Assembly: GCF_000196615.1 (NCBI RefSeq)
Contig: NC_014306.1
Location: forward strand, 3,224,001-3,288,000
Origin: Erwinia billingiae Eb661
GTDB lineage: Bacteria > Pseudomonadota > Gammaproteobacteria > Enterobacterales > Enterobacteriaceae
Direction of reading: 5' to 3'
Length of the DNA stretch: 64,000 nucleotides
In this document: piece after piece, positions 22,381-31,778 of the stretch
How the letters are laid out: each line of letters opens with the position of its first letter
Position numbering within the stretch: position 1 is the first letter of the stretch
Made by a program: the position numbers and the translations under genes
Notes under the pieces: generated by a model
What the model was told of the DNA's origin: nothing
Database searches by the model: none
The model's input: only the letters and a program-made list of their open reading frames with translations

Positions 22381-23496
22381 ATGCAACAACGCCATCATCC
22401 CCTGCTCAGCGCCTCGCTGGGAACGCAACGCGAAATCATCAGCTGTCACTTTGGCGAACCTTCTCCTCGTCAGGTCTATATTCAGGCGGGCTTACACGGC
22501 GATGAACTGCCTGGCGTAGCCGTTGCCTGGTATTTGAAGCAAAAGCTGAAGACCTTAGAGTCTGAAGGACGCCTGGCCGCCGCTATCACCCTGGTTCCGG
22601 TTGCCAACCCGATTGCGTTGGGTCAGCACTGGCACGGTACGCATTTAGGGCGATTCGAAACTGCCTCCGGGCAGGATTTCAATCGGCAGTTCCCCGCGTT
22701 GGGCCCGGCGCTGGCGGAACGGCTGGCTGGCAAATTGACCCAGGATGCTGAGTCTAATCGTGAACTGATTCGCGCAGCGATTAACGACTACTTTGACGGC
22801 GCAACGGTGGTGACAGAGCTGACGTCGCAACGCCACACGTTGATGAGAATGGCCTGTCAGGCCGATCTGATGATTGATATTCACTGCGACTGGGAAGCGG
22901 TCACGCATCTCTACACAATGCCGCACGCGTGGCAGGCGATTGAGCCGCTGGCGCGATACATTGGCAGCGATGTGCAGCTTATTGCCGACATCTCCGGCGG
23001 TGAACCGTTTGATGAAGCCTGCTGTGAACCCTGGCTGTATTTGCAGCGTAAATTTGGCGACAGCTTCCCAATGCCGCAGCCGCTGCTGCCGGTGACGCTT
23101 GAGTTGCGTGGCGTAAGAGATGTCAGCCATGCGCAGGCAGAAACAGATGCCGACGCCATTATCAATGCTTTGATTCACGCGGGTTACATCATTGGTGAAG
23201 CGCCTCCCCTACCAGAATTGCATAATGAAGCCGTACCGCTGGCGGGTTGTGAATACATCACCACGCCGCATTCAGGGGTGATCCTGCATCGCCGCGAGAT
23301 TGGTGAGTGGATTGAAGCTGGAGAAGTCGTCGCCGACATTCTGGACCCGTTAACCGACAGGCTGACGCCATTGGTGGCTGAACACGGTGGATTGCTGTAT
23401 GCGAGGCACTGGGTAAGGTTTGCAACGGCGGGAATGTTGGTGACGAGGCTTGCCGGGAAAGACGCGATTCGTGACGGGGATTTGCTGGTTCCGTGA
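22381..23496 (+). CDS. Succinylglutamate desuccinylase/aspartoacylase-family zinc deacylase
   Basis: A 371-residue M14-like zinc hydrolase. Metal ligands are visible as His39 and Glu42 in AGLHGDELPG and His168 in MIDIHCDWE; the substrate-site Asn-Arg pair is in GQDFNRQFP near 100. AstE and aspartoacylase remove acyl groups from acylated amino acids, and the longer members here with a C-terminal beta domain (about 280-371, CEYITTPHSGVILHRREIGE) are of unknown substrate. It lies 55 bases after the amino-acid binding protein and is probably co-transcribed, suggesting use of an acylated amino acid. Ends before a bidirectional terminator shared with gnd. Confidence 0.82.
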   Translation: MQQRHHPLLSASLGTQREIISCHFGEPSPRQVYIQAGLHGDELPGVAVAWYLKQKLKTLESEGRLAAAITLVPVANPIALGQHWHGTHLGRFETASGQDFNRQFPALGPALAERLAGKLTQDAESNRELIRAAINDYFDGATVVTELTSQRHTLMRMACQADLMIDIHCDWEAVTHLYTMPHAWQAIEPLARYIGSDVQLIADISGGEPFDEACCEPWLYLQRKFGDSFPMPQPLLPVTLELRGVRDVSHAQAETDADAIINALIHAGYIIGEAPPLPELHNEAVPLAGCEYITTPHSGVILHRREIGEWIEAGEVVADILDPLTDRLTPLVAEHGGLLYARHWVRFATAGMLVTRLAGKDAIRDGDLLVP

Positions 23497-23510
23497 GTGT
23501 GCATGAAACA

Positions 23511-23541
23511 AAAAAAAGGCTTCCCGAAGGAAGCCTTTTTT
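23511..23541. terminator. Bidirectional terminator between the deacylase gene and gnd
   Basis: A perfect 12-bp stem aaaaaggcttcc (23513-23524) and ggaagccttttt (23529-23540) with loop cgaa. A-runs and T-runs flank both sides, so it serves the plus-strand deacylase and the minus-strand gnd. Confidence 0.92.
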
Positions 23542-23555
23542 AATAGCGGAGGATG

Positions 23556-24962
23556 TTATTCCATCCACTCGGTGTGGAACACACCTTCTTTATCGGTACG
23601 CTTGTAGGTGTGTGCGCCGAAGTAGTCACGCTGCGCCTGAATCAGGTTCGCTGGCAGTACCGCTGAACGGTAGCTGTCGTAGTAAGCGATAGCAGCTGAG
23701 AAGGTTGGTGTCGGGATACCGTTCTGTACAGCGTACGCCACAACATCGCGCAGCGCCTGCTGGTATTCATCAGCGATGTTTTTGAAGTACGGCGCCAGCA
23801 GCAGGTTAGCAATGTTGGAATCGTCTGCGTAAGCATCGGTAATCTTCTGCAGGAACTGAGCACGGATGATGCAACCAGCGCGGAAGATTTTAGCAATCTC
23901 GCCGTAATGCAGATCCCATTTGTTTTCGTCAGAAGCGGCTTTCAGCTGAGAGAAGCCCTGAGCGTAAGAAACGATTTTACCCAGGTACAGAGCGCGGCGA
24001 ACTTTCTCAACGAACTCGGCTTTATCACCAGAGATAGTCTGCACGGTTGGACCGCTCAGTACTTTGGACGCTGCAACACGCTGCGTTTTCAGCGAGGACA
24101 GGTAACGCGCAAACACCGACTCGGTGATCAGTGACAGTGGCTCGCCCAGGTCCAGAGAGCTCTGGCTGGTCCACTTACCGGTACCTTTGTTCGCTGCTTC
24201 ATCCAGAATCACATCAACCAGGTATTTACCGTCTTCATCTTTTTTGGTGAAGATGTCTTTGGTGATGTCGATCAGGTAGCTGCTCAGCTCGCCTTCATTC
24301 CACTCGCTGAAGGTTTTCGCCAGGTCATCATTGCTCAGGTTCAGGGCATTTTTCAGCAGGGAGTAAGCTTCTGCAATCAGCTGCATGTCGCCGTACTCGA
24401 TACCGTTGTGCACCATTTTGACATAGTGACCCGCGCCATCCGGACCCATGTAGGCTACACAAGCTTCGCCTTCTGCACGCGCAGCAATCTCATTCAGGAT
24501 TGGGGCAACCAGCTCGTAAGCTTCTTTCTGGCCGCCAGGCATGATGGATGGGCCCTTCAGTGCGCCCTCTTCACCACCGGAAACACCGGTACCGATGAAG
24601 TTGAAGCCCTGGTCAGACAGTTCGCGGTTACGGCGAATGGTGTCTTTATAGAAGGTGTTACCACCGTCGATCAGGATATCGCCCTTATCAAGGTGCGGAG
24701 TCAGAGAGGCGATAGTCCTGTCAGTCGCTTCGCCTGCCTGAACCATCAGCAGGATACGACGTGGCTTCTCAAGGGAATCAACAAACTCTTCGATGGTGTA
24801 GTAAGGCGCCAGTTTTTTGCCTTCGTTCTCTGCGATGACTTCTTCTGTCTTCTCGCGTGAACGGTTAAAGATGGACACGGTATAACCGCGGCTCTCGATG
24901 TTGAGAGCCAGGTTGCGGCCCATTACTGCCATACCTACAACGCCGATCTGTTGCTTGGACAT
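23556..24962 (-). CDS. gnd: 6-phosphogluconate dehydrogenase (decarboxylating) Gnd
   Basis: A 468-residue cytosolic enzyme of the pentose phosphate pathway, the same length as E. coli Gnd. It converts 6-phosphogluconate and NADP to ribulose 5-phosphate, CO2 and NADPH. The NADP-binding motif is [20 protein letters not shown], the substrate signature [13 protein letters not shown] near 97, [20 protein letters not shown] near 127 and [19 protein letters not shown] near 182. Its place at the end of the O-antigen locus is the classic enterobacterial arrangement; it has GC-richer codons than the AT-rich transferase genes next to it. Upstream AGGAGTATGTA gives the ribosome site. Confidence 0.98.
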   Translation of the reverse strand: MSKQQIGVVGMAVMGRNLALNIESRGYTVSIFNRSREKTEEVIAENEGKKLAPYYTIEEFVDSLEKPRRILLMVQAGEATDRTIASLTPHLDKGDILIDGGNTFYKDTIRRNRELSDQGFNFIGTGVSGGEEGALKGPSIMPGGQKEAYELVAPILNEIAARAEGEACVAYMGPDGAGHYVKMVHNGIEYGDMQLIAEAYSLLKNALNLSNDDLAKTFSEWNEGELSSYLIDITKDIFTKKDEDGKYLVDVILDEAANKGTGKWTSQSSLDLGEPLSLITESVFARYLSSLKTQRVAASKVLSGPTVQTISGDKAEFVEKVRRALYLGKIVSYAQGFSQLKAASDENKWDLHYGEIAKIFRAGCIIRAQFLQKITDAYADDSNIANLLLAPYFKNIADEYQQALRDVVAYAVQNGIPTPTFSAAIAYYDSYRSAVLPANLIQAQRDYFGAHTYKRTDKEGVFHTEWME

Positions 24963-25106
24963 TACATACTCCTGTCTTGGGATAACGTAGGCTGTTAGCT
25001 TGTATGCGGAACATATTAACTGATGTTAGGTGATTGAGGGTAGCAATAGGTGTTATAGGTTTAAAAAGCTTTAATTATTTTTTTGTATCCCCCCAAAGAT
25101 AGTGTG

Positions 25107-25946
25107 TTAAAACAATTTCCAACCGTTTTTATTAAAAAACTTAATCATTGAGCTGGTAAATAATGAGATATGTTTCAAACCTTTTCTTGAAGCATTACCA
25201 CCATGGTGAACAACTTCAACAGTAGGAACATAGGCTATCTTTGTGAGCTTAGCAGCACGGTAACTAAGATCGGTGTCTTCAAAATAAAGGAAATAACGCG
25301 GATCAAAACCCTTCAAATCCAGTAGTACGCTATTACGAAATAACATGAAACAACCACTAACAATGGGAGGTTGCCAAAATACCTTGTCGTCAGAAATTTC
25401 GTCCACCATGCTATATTTTCGAAGACGTGATTTTAAGAATTTCCTTACGAAGTTAGGCGCAAAACCCCGTACTAATAATGTGAAAGCATCTGGGTAATTT
25501 TTGCACAGGTATTGCTGCTCACCATTTCGCCACCTAGCCAGGGGAGTGACAAGACCACAATCATGATGCAACGACATAAATTCGATGGCATTGACTAAAG
25601 AATACTCAGAAAGGATTATATCCGGGTTAAGAATGAGGTGATAATCAGCATTTTCTGTAAGAGTAAGGTTATGCGCTTTTCCATAACCAATATTAGCACC
25701 GGTTATAATAACCTGACAAAATGAATATTTTTCTTCGATCTGGATGTGATGAGTATTCTTTGTTTTAAAACCATTCTCGACAATAATCACTTCTAACTTA
25801 GTATTTGAGATATTTTTAGCTGATAATACAATGGACTCTAATAAGCGGTCAATATCATCATCAATATAAAAAGTAACTACAGAAATACGAAGGCAAGTCC
25901 GTAAATCTTGAAATGAAGAGTCGTCATTCAATGAAGTTTCTTTCAT
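25107..25946 (-). CDS. GT2 glycosyltransferase, rhamnosyltransferase-like (WbbL type)
   Basis: A 279-residue GT-A enzyme. The donor-site strand is LRISVVTFYIDDDIDRLLES near residue 19, then LEVIIVENGFKTKNT, the motif GANIGYGKAHNLTL near 83, NPDIILSE as the metal motif near 110, and YFLYFEDTDLSYRAAKL near 218 with the catalytic-base region EDxD. This pattern is common in rhamnosyltransferases of O-antigen clusters. It is last in the O-antigen operon and overlaps the previous transferase by four bases. dTDP-rhamnose from the rfbABCD enzymes of the same operon is the likely donor. Acceptor and linkage not known. AT-rich codon use. Confidence 0.75.
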   Translation of the reverse strand: MKETSLNDDSSFQDLRTCLRISVVTFYIDDDIDRLLESIVLSAKNISNTKLEVIIVENGFKTKNTHHIQIEEKYSFCQVIITGANIGYGKAHNLTLTENADYHLILNPDIILSEYSLVNAIEFMSLHHDCGLVTPLARWRNGEQQYLCKNYPDAFTLLVRGFAPNFVRKFLKSRLRKYSMVDEISDDKVFWQPPIVSGCFMLFRNSVLLDLKGFDPRYFLYFEDTDLSYRAAKLTKIAYVPTVEVVHHGGNASRKGLKHISLFTSSMIKFFNKNGWKLF

Positions 25947-26839
25947 TTTAATACGTACTTTCCCGATTTATTAGAAAAACCATGAAAAATGCCATAAAGA
26001 ATCGCTTTGAAAACTTTGATGCGTCCCGGTGACAACATTAACAATAATGTTAACTTAGCTGCTAATTTAAATGCATCAACAAGTTTCCAGCTTTTAGAAA
26101 TATATGGCCGCTTATAAAGTAGAAGTGCATTCCGGACCATGTAATAATACCTTTGAGGAGAATGCACAGCAATTTTACGCCTTAACACATTTAAATGAGC
26201 ATCACCTAAGGTATGAAACATACGGGCTGAGAAAAGCCCATAGGATCGAAATCCCATAGAGCGTGCACGTAATGCCCATTCGATATCGACATAATCAATA
26301 AATAATGATTCATCCATGAAGCCCACTCTGGATAGATGCTGGATGGGAATGAGTGAACCAGATGCAATGAGATGATCGACCTCAACGAGATTTGGGCTAT
26401 CACTGGATGACATTTTGACAATTTTGAGTCGTTCCAGACGTATGAAACGAGACCGGGTTTTATGTTCATCATCAATAAAGTTAGGACCAATTGCAGCCGC
26501 ATCAGGAAGTTCATTGAGAGCTTCCAACAATTTATAAACCATATTACTTTCTGGTAAGCTATCCTGGTCCATAAGAAGAACATATTGGAAATTCTGCTGA
26601 ATGGCGATTTCAATACCCCGATTTTGTGCATAAGCAATACCGAAGTTATTTTCAAGTTTCATCAGCGTAACTCGAGTGCCATACTCACGCAGTCCTATAC
26701 TTAAATCTTCACTATTTACCGAACCATTATCAATAACTAATACATCTACATTCTCATCCAGAAGTCGATCTACTTGTCGGCAGACCTGGCTTACCAAGGG
26801 TTTCCATGTAACGGTTATGGCTAATATTTTCCCATTCAC
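25943..26839 (-). CDS. GT2 glycosyltransferase, rhamnosyltransferase-like (RfbF type)
   Basis: A 298-residue GT-A enzyme with KILAITVTWKPLVSQVCRQ at the start, DVLVIDNGSVNSEDLS, LENNFGIAYAQNRGIEIA near 66, the metal motif LMDQDSLPES near 90, and FIDYVDIEWALRARSMGF near 192. It resembles the RfbF/TIGR01556 rhamnosyltransferase group. I chose GTG 26839, because AAGGA lies nine bases upstream; the TTG at 26848 sits too close to that site. A terminator-like hairpin separates it from the large multidomain gene before it, so expression may depend on RfaH-mediated read-through. Likely donor dTDP-rhamnose; linkage unknown. Confidence 0.78.
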   Translation of the reverse strand: MNGKILAITVTWKPLVSQVCRQVDRLLDENVDVLVIDNGSVNSEDLSIGLREYGTRVTLMKLENNFGIAYAQNRGIEIAIQQNFQYVLLMDQDSLPESNMVYKLLEALNELPDAAAIGPNFIDDEHKTRSRFIRLERLKIVKMSSSDSPNLVEVDHLIASGSLIPIQHLSRVGFMDESLFIDYVDIEWALRARSMGFRSYGLFSARMFHTLGDAHLNVLRRKIAVHSPQRYYYMVRNALLLYKRPYISKSWKLVDAFKLAAKLTLLLMLSPGRIKVFKAILYGIFHGFSNKSGKYVLK

Positions 26840-26849
26840 TAAATTCAAT

Positions 26850-26876
26850 CCTTAAAAAAGGGCCAAAGGCCCTTTT
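26850..26876 (-). terminator. Terminator-like hairpin inside the O-antigen operon
   Basis: aaaagggcc (26856-26864), 3-base loop, ggcccttttt (26868-26876 region); on the minus strand it is followed by TTTTTTAAGG. It stands right after the stop of the 1189-residue gene and before the two rhamnosyltransferase-like genes. Confidence 0.8.
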
Positions 26877-26877
26877 A

Positions 26878-29800
26878 TCAGTGAGTTGAAAGATATATAT
26901 CAGCTAACTCTTCATATTGTTCGTCAAATGAACGAATGTGTGAGTGCGGGAGAAGAACAGATTCGTCTTTAGGCATCAGCTTGAAATGTTCAATAGTTTC
27001 AAGAATTGCTTTCTTTAAATTTTCAGCATCGTTATCGAAGGGTATGATCAATCCATTTTGGCCAGGCATGATATCCTCAGGCGCACCGCCAGCATCTGAT
27101 GTAATAACCCAAACATTCCTGATAAGCGCTTCACGGACCGTTAGGCCAAAGCTCTCTTTAGATTGCGTTGGATAAAGCAGCACGTCTATGCCGTCATAAA
27201 AATCGTCCATAGTTTCTTGCGTGAACGCAGGAATGACCTTATGGTTTTTGAAATTAACAAGATCGTGATTATTGAAGGATGCATAACCAAGATTTAAAGT
27301 ATTATCAACAATAGTTATCTGCGCACTTTCAGCTGGGATTGATTTAAAAGCGGATTTAATCAAATGGAAGCCTTTGATATCAGTGTTTCCCCCTACATAT
27401 CCAAAGCGGACTATGGACGGGGCCTTCCTTTTTATTTCAGCTTTAGGTAAATTGACACCATTCTTATTCAATATTGCCTTTGCGAAGCCTTCATTTTTAT
27501 ATAACCCTTCGGTGAAAACACTTGGAGTTAATATTTTCGAAGCTAATAATAACGCTTTTCTTTTTTTCATCACATAGTAACTGTTACTATGCTCATCCGG
27601 TGAAGAATTTGAAAGAGCATGGTTAAATATCCCACGTGTCTTATGCTTATTGTCATAGCTAAGTATAAATTGGTGATCATACAGCCACCAATAGTCGTGA
27701 GCTGTAACGCTAATTTCTATGTTTTGCTGGGCACAAATTTCCAGCATTGAAATACCCAAGCCTTGAATAGAATGGAAATGAACCAAATCTGGTTTAACAA
27801 TTTTCAAAATCTCAATGAATGCTTCATCAATATTATTGTTAATTACCTGGTTTTGTTCAGGAAGATAATTCGGTAAGCCAATTCCATAACATTCATGACC
27901 TAAGACACCATAACGACGCACTTGATAAGGTGTCGCATATTCTTCTGAAAGCGAAGTTAAGACATGGATATTTATTTTTTGATTGTCATCAAAACGTTTA
28001 TTCATTTCTTCAGCAACAATTGTCGCACCGCCAAAAGACCGTGGATTATAGAAGCAGTTTACTGATAGTACATTTTTAACTGTTGATTCATTATGTAAAC
28101 GTTCAAAACCACCAACTATCTTCTTAACCTGGTCATTTGCAACACTTTCAGGGGAATAATGATTCATTACAGAAGTTTTGGCGCTTTCGCCTATCAACTT
28201 ACGTAAGTCAGAATTGTTAATTAATTCTGACAAAGCAGCAAACCATTCATTATCTGATTCGCATAGGAAACCATTCTTTCCATGTTCGATGACACGGCTG
28301 AATGTAGGCCTTGGGGAGCATATGCTTGGAATTGCGAGAATGGAAGCTTCTATAAATTTGATATTACTTTTTGAGTAGTTAAATACATAGTCTTCCAGAG
28401 GGGCAAGGCTAATATCGCACTCGGCAAGTACTTTAAGGTAATCTTTATAAGCACACAATCCGACACGTTCAATTTGTGAATGAACTTCATCGAAGCTTTC
28501 TGGGAGGTCTAACATACCTACCAAACGGAAATGAACGTTTTTATTTTGTTTGAGAATACTCAATATTGCATCAGAGGCTTCAAGAAAATCTATATTATGT
28601 GTCGTCGTTCCAGATCCATAAACGATACGAATGATACCATCTTCATCGCTTTTTCGACCCGGTAGGATTTCTTGAGCAGTTATTATTGTTTCAGGATCGA
28701 GCGCGTTTTCAACAACATAGGCATGCTTAGCTCCTGCCGCAACCATCGCCTCAGCAAGATCTTGGGTTGAGGCAATAGCCCCAGAACATTTCAACATGGC
28801 GCGCTTATAAAGTTCGGCACCTTCTAGTAAGGCTTTATAAGTATGCTCGTCAAGAGCCTGCAAGGTTTTACTTTCGCGTAGAATGTCAGCATCGAAGATA
28901 AGATCATCTACCTCCCAAAGAGTAGTGAGATTCAATCGTTCACATTCATCAAATACAGGGTCAACACTATCATAACCTGGCACACGGTAAAAAATCACAA
29001 GTGAGTGTGTTTGCAATGCTTCAATACACTCGTTTTGATGTGTCCAGTCCATAACAGTCGCGGATATACCCAGTTTTTTGAATAGCTCAACCTTTTGGTC
29101 TACCCTATACTTGCGACATTGCGGTATTGATAACTCGGCAATAATCAGGACCTTTGGTACAAGAATTTTTTCAGCAATAACACTCACTGCCTGAAGATTT
29201 TTACGCTCAACGATTATTGAAGCTTGATGCAATTTATTGACATATTTTAGTTTACTAACTATCCCATGAATACCATTACTTTGATAAATCACTTTTGCCC
29301 GTTGAAAACTGCGGCTAAAACCATAATTTTTATACACTCGGGTGGCGACTTCGATACCCTTCCTGACATATCTTAACTGGGAGATTAATTTACGTATAGG
29401 AGATGTAATTTTCCAACTGGATGAAGTAAGTAACGCATGATTATCATGAGACAAACGATGAATTAGATGGTCATTATCAGCTATTTTTTTATAATTTTGG
29501 TCAAGTTCTTTTCTCAAAATATCTTCAATACTTTTGAAGTATAAAACATCACGATTTAGTTTTTCAATTGATGCTTCGAGATTTTTCCTTTCATTAATGT
29601 GCAGTATATTACTTTCATTAAGACGTGCCCATTCCATTTCAGGAAAGGTAGGTAAATCACTGTATGGATTATTAATTTGATTTTGTGGGATATTCAGCGT
29701 GCCATTAATTTCCTTATGGCCTTGAACAACTAAATCCTCTTCTCCAGACACAACTCTTTTACCAAGAACATTTTCATCCTTAATCATTTTTCGAATTATA

Positions 29801-30447
29801 CATAAAGAATTTACGAACTGAACAGAATGGATTTGGCTATAATCGACTTGATCAAATTCAGAGCAATCATAATGTTCATAAAAAGGCTTTAAATACGTAC
29901 TTTCTGACTTTTGAATTCCCCAATGTTCATAATTAGGAATGTCTGCGAGTTTTTTCAGGAAAGACATCGAGGAGTATGGGTCGTAAAGACCACCTTCAAA
30001 ATTTTCCCAATAACTACAGTGCAAATCCTCTATAATATAATAGCCATTCTCTTCTATCATAGGGAAATAAAGTAAAAATGACTTAATGATATCAGAAGAG
30101 TTATGTGAACCATCGTCAATGATTACGTTGAAACTCGATGAAATATCAGCTATTTTATTTTTTGCATTTTGAGTAGATGAGTCATCGATAACCACTTTGA
30201 TTTTATCATTATTATATTCAAGCAATGCGCACTTCTCATTAATATCGCATCCAACGATATTCCTGGCATTAGGAAAATATTTATCCCAGATCTCAAGAGA
30301 GCCGCCGTTCTGAACACCAATTTCTAAAAAATTAATAGCCGACGATTGGAGATGTGACAGTGTTTCATGATAGGTTTCAAGATAGATGGACCACTTATCA
30401 GAAGATTTCCCTACATGCTCATCATAAAGTTCAAATAAAGTTTTCAT
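26878..30447 (-). CDS. Multidomain O-antigen protein: methyltransferase, coiled coil, two GT4-like glycosyltransferase domains
   Basis: An 1189-residue protein. Residues 1-220: class I SAM methyltransferase (INFLEIGVQNGGSLEIWD at 38-55, IIDDGSHNSSD at 109-119, YYIIEDLHCSYW at 136-147), of the group that acts on sugars in macrolide and cephalosporin gene clusters. Residues about 275-335: charged heptad-like helix, probably coiled coil, then SSSWKITSPIRKL (342-354). Residues 432-785: first GT-B domain with WEVDDLIFD at 511 and SNIKFIEASILAIPS near 694. Residues 791-1189: second GT-B domain with GGATIVAEEMN, SVTAHDYWW, RFGYVGGNTDIKGFHLI and ESFGLTVREAL. It overlaps wzt by four bases. Likely role: builds the O-antigen chain and caps it by methylation, with Wzt recognising the cap; this is inference. 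AT-rich. Confidence 0.78.
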   Translation of the reverse strand: MKTLFELYDEHVGKSSDKWSIYLETYHETLSHLQSSAINFLEIGVQNGGSLEIWDKYFPNARNIVGCDINEKCALLEYNNDKIKVVIDDSSTQNAKNKIADISSSFNVIIDDGSHNSSDIIKSFLLYFPMIEENGYYIIEDLHCSYWENFEGGLYDPYSSMSFLKKLADIPNYEHWGIQKSESTYLKPFYEHYDCSEFDQVDYSQIHSVQFVNSLCIIRKMIKDENVLGKRVVSGEEDLVVQGHKEINGTLNIPQNQINNPYSDLPTFPEMEWARLNESNILHINERKNLEASIEKLNRDVLYFKSIEDILRKELDQNYKKIADNDHLIHRLSHDNHALLTSSSWKITSPIRKLISQLRYVRKGIEVATRVYKNYGFSRSFQRAKVIYQSNGIHGIVSKLKYVNKLHQASIIVERKNLQAVSVIAEKILVPKVLIIAELSIPQCRKYRVDQKVELFKKLGISATVMDWTHQNECIEALQTHSLVIFYRVPGYDSVDPVFDECERLNLTTLWEVDDLIFDADILRESKTLQALDEHTYKALLEGAELYKRAMLKCSGAIASTQDLAEAMVAAGAKHAYVVENALDPETIITAQEILPGRKSDEDGIIRIVYGSGTTTHNIDFLEASDAILSILKQNKNVHFRLVGMLDLPESFDEVHSQIERVGLCAYKDYLKVLAECDISLAPLEDYVFNYSKSNIKFIEASILAIPSICSPRPTFSRVIEHGKNGFLCESDNEWFAALSELINNSDLRKLIGESAKTSVMNHYSPESVANDQVKKIVGGFERLHNESTVKNVLSVNCFYNPRSFGGATIVAEEMNKRFDDNQKINIHVLTSLSEEYATPYQVRRYGVLGHECYGIGLPNYLPEQNQVINNNIDEAFIEILKIVKPDLVHFHSIQGLGISMLEICAQQNIEISVTAHDYWWLYDHQFILSYDNKHKTRGIFNHALSNSSPDEHSNSYYVMKKRKALLLASKILTPSVFTEGLYKNEGFAKAILNKNGVNLPKAEIKRKAPSIVRFGYVGGNTDIKGFHLIKSAFKSIPAESAQITIVDNTLNLGYASFNNHDLVNFKNHKVIPAFTQETMDDFYDGIDVLLYPTQSKESFGLTVREALIRNVWVITSDAGGAPEDIMPGQNGLIIPFDNDAENLKKAILETIEHFKLMPKDESVLLPHSHIRSFDEQYEELADIYLSTH

Positions 30448-31778
30448 TGAATTCCCAACTTTACATCATTAAATTTAATACCAACCAGTCCCCAGCGAAC
30501 ATCACTTGAAGAAACATTTATTATTACTGCATCGTGAAGCCAGTGATGTTGAACATGATTATTTATGTCACCATCTGCTAGTGAGATCATCATGGCGTAT
30601 TCGCCATTTGGAAGCATCGGCAGCACAAAGTTGTATTCGGCATAAAAATGACTTCCCGCCGCTACCTCAGTTGGATAGTCATTAGTATAAGGCAATGTAT
30701 TCTCGCCAAATAGCACTTGCCCAAGTCGATCTTTCACCAAAAAGCCTATGATTGGAGACGAAAGCGTTTGGTGAGCAAGGGCGTCAATCCGTAGTTTTAC
30801 TCTCTCTCCACCTTTAAACACATGGATACTCTCTCCAGACTTTTCGTCTATGAAAGATGTGGCAACAATCTCACCATGTCCAGTTTTCCAGCCATTGGCC
30901 ATGGACAAATTATTTTCAATTCCATATTGTGAATGATAATTTATGTGGTCACTGTTGTCCTGTATCTCTGCGGCATCTTCACTGTTTTCAGCTTCAATTA
31001 CTTCATTTCTAACGCTCTCTAACTTGGTATCGTCACCATAGGTTTCCTGCAATGTATACTGCAGATATTTCTCAGCAATATCTTTTGCTTTTCCAGAGGT
31101 AACCATTTCACCTTTATGGAGCCAAATAGCTTTATCGCATAGATTTATTACCGAGTTCGCATCATGGCTGACGAAAAGCAGAGTGCCATTTTCTTTGAAC
31201 TTGCGTATAAAACGCATACATTTCTGTGTGAAAACAGCATCGCCTACGGCTAAAGCTTCATCAACAACAAGAATATCTGCGTCTACATGCGCAATGACAG
31301 CAAAGGCAAGACGCACATACATTCCGCTGGAATATGTTTTAACAGGCTGGTCAATGTAATCACCAATATCTGCAAACTCTAAAATACTTTGATAGCGAGA
31401 TCGAATTTGTTCATTGTTAAGTCCATACAAAGACGCTGCCATAAAGATATTTTCATGGCCCGTAAATTCAGGATTAAAACCCGCGCCCAATTCTAATAAA
31501 GCCGCAATTTTACCCTTGACTTTAACTTCACCATCTGTCGGTGTCAGCGTTCCGCAAATCATCTGTAATAAAGTTGATTTACCAGAACCATTTCGTCCAA
31601 TAATACCTACCGTTTCACCTTTTTTCAGGCTGAAAGAAACTTGTTTTAATGCCCAAAACTCTCGATAGAGTTTTCGCCGGCCACGGTAAAACATTTGAAA
31701 TAGACGATCTTTTGGCGTGTTGTAAATCTGGTAACATTTACTCAGCCCTGTGATTTCAATGATATTATCAGATGACAT
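30444..31778 (-). CDS. wzt: O-antigen ABC transporter ATP-binding protein Wzt with C-terminal carbohydrate-binding domain
   Basis: A 444-residue protein. Residues 1-250 are the nucleotide-binding domain: Walker A GIIGRNGSGKSTLL near 57, signature VKTYSSGMYVRLAFA near 146, Walker B DILVVDEALAVGD near 170, and the H-loop FVSHD. An acidic linker (about 255-300) leads to a beta-rich C-terminal domain (about 305-444) of the Wzt_C type, which in E. coli O8/O9a binds the capped end of the polymer. The start is ATG 31778, with AGGGG upstream, overlapping wzm by eleven bases; a longer frame from 31835 would lie inside wzm. It powers export of finished, lipid-linked O-antigen across the inner membrane with Wzm. 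Confidence 0.93.
   Translation of the reverse strand: MSSDNIIEITGLSKCYQIYNTPKDRLFQMFYRGRRKLYREFWALKQVSFSLKKGETVGIIGRNGSGKSTLLQMICGTLTPTDGEVKVKGKIAALLELGAGFNPEFTGHENIFMAASLYGLNNEQIRSRYQSILEFADIGDYIDQPVKTYSSGMYVRLAFAVIAHVDADILVVDEALAVGDAVFTQKCMRFIRKFKENGTLLFVSHDANSVINLCDKAIWLHKGEMVTSGKAKDIAEKYLQYTLQETYGDDTKLESVRNEVIEAENSEDAAEIQDNSDHINYHSQYGIENNLSMANGWKTGHGEIVATSFIDEKSGESIHVFKGGERVKLRIDALAHQTLSSPIIGFLVKDRLGQVLFGENTLPYTNDYPTEVAAGSHFYAEYNFVLPMLPNGEYAMMISLADGDINNHVQHHWLHDAVIINVSSSDVRWGLVGIKFNDVKLGIQ

Noticed and set aside
25050..25100. AT-rich hairpin after the last O-antigen transferase gene
   Set aside because: Pairing is weak and made almost only of A-T pairs; not convincing as a terminator.
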